The translations under genes and the position numbers were made by a program. The notes below the pieces were generated by a model. That model saw nothing but the letters and a program-made list of their open reading frames with translations. It ran no database searches and was not told where the DNA came from. Shown here in pieces: positions 62,603-64,000 of a stretch of DNA of 64,000 nt (positions within the stretch are counted from its first letter, which is position 1; each line of letters opens with the position of its first letter). This DNA comes from Tildeniella nuda ZEHNDER 1965/U140. GTDB lineage: Bacteria > Cyanobacteriota > Cyanobacteriia > Leptolyngbyales > Leptolyngbyaceae. The stretch spans positions 80,274-144,273 of the forward strand of contig JAHHIG010000015.1 in the NCBI GenBank assembly GCA_019358895.1, read 5' to 3'.

Positions 62603-63844
62603 CTAGGTGGTGTATTCAGCGTTGATCTTGACGTAATCGTAGCTGAGGTCGCAGCCCCAGGCTGTACCAGAGCCGGAACCATCACCAACGCTGAGCGCGA
62701 TCGCCACGGTATCGTCCTTCAAATAGGCTCCTAATGCAGCTTGCCTCAGGTAGTTGCTGGCAGCCGCGCGATCGAACGCTTGCGGTTGACCCTGCTGCAT
62801 CATCAAAAACTCACCCAGCTTAATTTGCAGATGATCCTGGTTAAACAGCACACCCGCGCGTCCAGCCGCTCCAGCAATGCGTCCCCAGTTGGGATCACGA
62901 CCGAAGATGGCAGACTTTACCAGGGATGATCCGGCGATCGTTCGTGCAATCTGACGCGCTTCGGCATCCGTACCTGTGCCAGAAACCTGGACTTCTAGCA
63001 AGCAGGTTGCGCCTTCACCATCGCGCGCGATCGCCTTTGCCAAATACATACAGACCTCTGTCAGCATCGCTTCTAGCTTATCTGCTTCGGCTCCTGCTTC
63101 TGTAATGGCAGGTGTGCGCGATTGTCCGTTTGCCAGCGCGATGAGTGAATCATTGGTACTGGTATCGCCATCGACCGTAATTTGGTTAAAGCTGCGGTCT
63201 GCGGCGCGACTGAGCATCTGCTGCCAGAGTGGAGGTGAGACAGCGGCATCGCAGGTCACAAACGCCAGCATCGTTGCCATATTGGGATGAATCATGCCCG
63301 ATCCTTTAGCAATGCCGCCAATGCGAACAGGGCGATCGTCTAAAGTGGTTTCAAGCGCGATCGCCTTTGTCACCAAATCGGTCGTCGTAATTGCCTTGGC
63401 TGCACTGTCTGCACCATCCACTGAAACAGTAGCAACCAGTTGTGGCAAAGCGGCTTTCAATGCGTCTAGCTTAATGCGCTGCCCGATCACACCCGTTGAA
63501 GCAAGCAAGATCAACTCTGAGGGCATGTCTAGCGCCTGACTGAGTGCTTTAGCGCTTTCCAGAGCATCTTCCAAGCCTAGAGCGCCTGTAGCTGCATTTG
63601 CCTGTCCGGCGTTGCACAAAATCGCACGAGCGCTGGCTTTGTTCTGGAGACGCTCCCGGCAGTAGTCGACACACGCTGCTCTGACTTGACTGGTTGTAAA
63701 GACTCCAGCCGCGATCGCCTCCACGTCAGAGAGAATCAGCGCCAAATCAGGTAAGCCTGATGGTTTCAGCCCCGCTGCCATCCCCACTGCCCGATATCCT
63801 CTCGGAGCCGTAATGCTTCCAGGAATTTCCTGCCAATCTGTCAT
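62603..63844 (-). CDS. argJ: Bifunctional ornithine acetyltransferase / N-acetylglutamate synthase
   Basis: 413 residues from the ATG at 63842-63844, with GGAGG six bases upstream. The self-cleavage site is seen in GSGMIHPNMATMLAFVTCDA (between Ala and Thr), plus the substrate region GKGSGM and C-terminal DPNWGRIAGAAGRAG. It recycles the acetyl group from N-acetylornithine to glutamate in arginine synthesis. Full length. Confidence 0.95.
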   Translation of the reverse strand: MTDWQEIPGSITAPRGYRAVGMAAGLKPSGLPDLALILSDVEAIAAGVFTTSQVRAACVDYCRERLQNKASARAILCNAGQANAATGALGLEDALESAKALSQALDMPSELILLASTGVIGQRIKLDALKAALPQLVATVSVDGADSAAKAITTTDLVTKAIALETTLDDRPVRIGGIAKGSGMIHPNMATMLAFVTCDAAVSPPLWQQMLSRAADRSFNQITVDGDTSTNDSLIALANGQSRTPAITEAGAEADKLEAMLTEVCMYLAKAIARDGEGATCLLEVQVSGTGTDAEARQIARTIAGSSLVKSAIFGRDPNWGRIAGAAGRAGVLFNQDHLQIKLGEFLMMQQGQPQAFDRAAASNYLRQAALGAYLKDDTVAIALSVGDGSGSGTAWGCDLSYDYVKINAEYTT

Positions 63845-63899
63845 GCCTGCCTCCACTTACTCACTCCTGACAGCGGATTATATCAGGGGCGTGAACTCT

Positions 63900-64000
63900 T
63901 AACTGTTAACAGTTAGCAGACAGGGGAGGAAAGGCAGAGGGCAGAAGGCGCGCTTGCACTCGCTTGAGGACGCTCTTGAAAAAAGCTGTTTGCTGACCGC
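63900..64000. repeat. Repeat-rich window end
   Basis: GTTAACAGTTAGCAGACAGG, GGCAGAGGGCAGAAGGCG heptamers, and a terminal TTTGCTGACCGC that resembles the start of another GTCAGC-type element. No gene. Confidence 0.4.

Overview
The window is chromosomal DNA of a cyanobacterium, probably a filamentous or Leptolyngbya/Oscillatoria-like one (inference). The grounds are a very high density of the HIP1 octamer GCGATCGC, heptanucleotide tandem repeats typical of cyanobacteria (CCCCACT, GTCAGCG, CTCTGCC types), and cyanobacterial markers: a DUF6761-like protein, an HHL1-like protein, a CysR-like regulator and a RelN-type antitoxin. No rRNA, tRNA or CRISPR array was recognised. Coding density is moderate, and many intergenic gaps hold small inverted-repeat elements.

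Layout. 0-11 kb is mostly housekeeping: a partial exported redoxin, a GDAMK-repeat lipoprotein, a DHFR-like reductase, a HIT hydrolase, asnS, an IS630-type fragment, an esterase-like protein, a methyltransferase, cysQ, a PfkB kinase and rsmI. 11-15 kb carries a ParE-type toxin-antitoxin pair and a two-gene AAA ATPase/TPR unit. 15.5-21.6 kb has mutS2 and a UPF0182 membrane protein, both with repeat DNA inserted in frame. 21.7-22.6 kb is a graveyard: an IS982 deletion derivative next to a decayed hsdR fragment.

22.7-34 kb contains a sulfur-scavenging island. It holds a TauE/SafE permease, an Rrf2 repressor, a CysR-like Crp regulator, a TonB-like protein, a sulfate-binding protein, a PhnD-like protein, a TTC38-like TPR protein, and a Tat-exported arylsulfatase (CTPTR) followed by its formylglycine-generating enzyme. 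Four promoters in this island share the palindrome TACGGYW-N12-WAYCGTA with identical spacing. This looks like one regulon; I infer that the local Rrf2 protein reads it.

34-42.6 kb holds a poorly coding, structured region around an HHL1-like gene, a PAS histidine kinase, and an isochorismatase-like hydrolase with a sugar-type ABC transporter whose permease is missing. 42.6-48.5 kb is a restriction/toxin-antitoxin island on the minus strand. In it an ISP/IIG-like restriction-methylation enzyme is split in two by a DUF433/DUF5615 cassette and is followed by DUF433, MntA-HepT and DUF2283. An IS1-like remnant at its edge carries a 149-bp MITE with a clear 9-bp target duplication. 49-54 kb has dnaG between two decayed 21-bp (heptad-coding) arrays, a 415-bp MITE and a hicAB pair killed by a 10-bp duplication and stop codons. 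54-59 kb has a NACHT NTPase with a pentapeptide-repeat C terminus, followed by several toxin-antitoxin genes. 59-64 kb returns to housekeeping: an alpha/beta hydrolase, thioredoxin, an S10 peptidase and argJ.

Main leads for new biology are the four-site sulfur operator, the R-M enzyme split by a TA cassette, the NACHT-pentapeptide protein, and the repeat invasion of mutS2.
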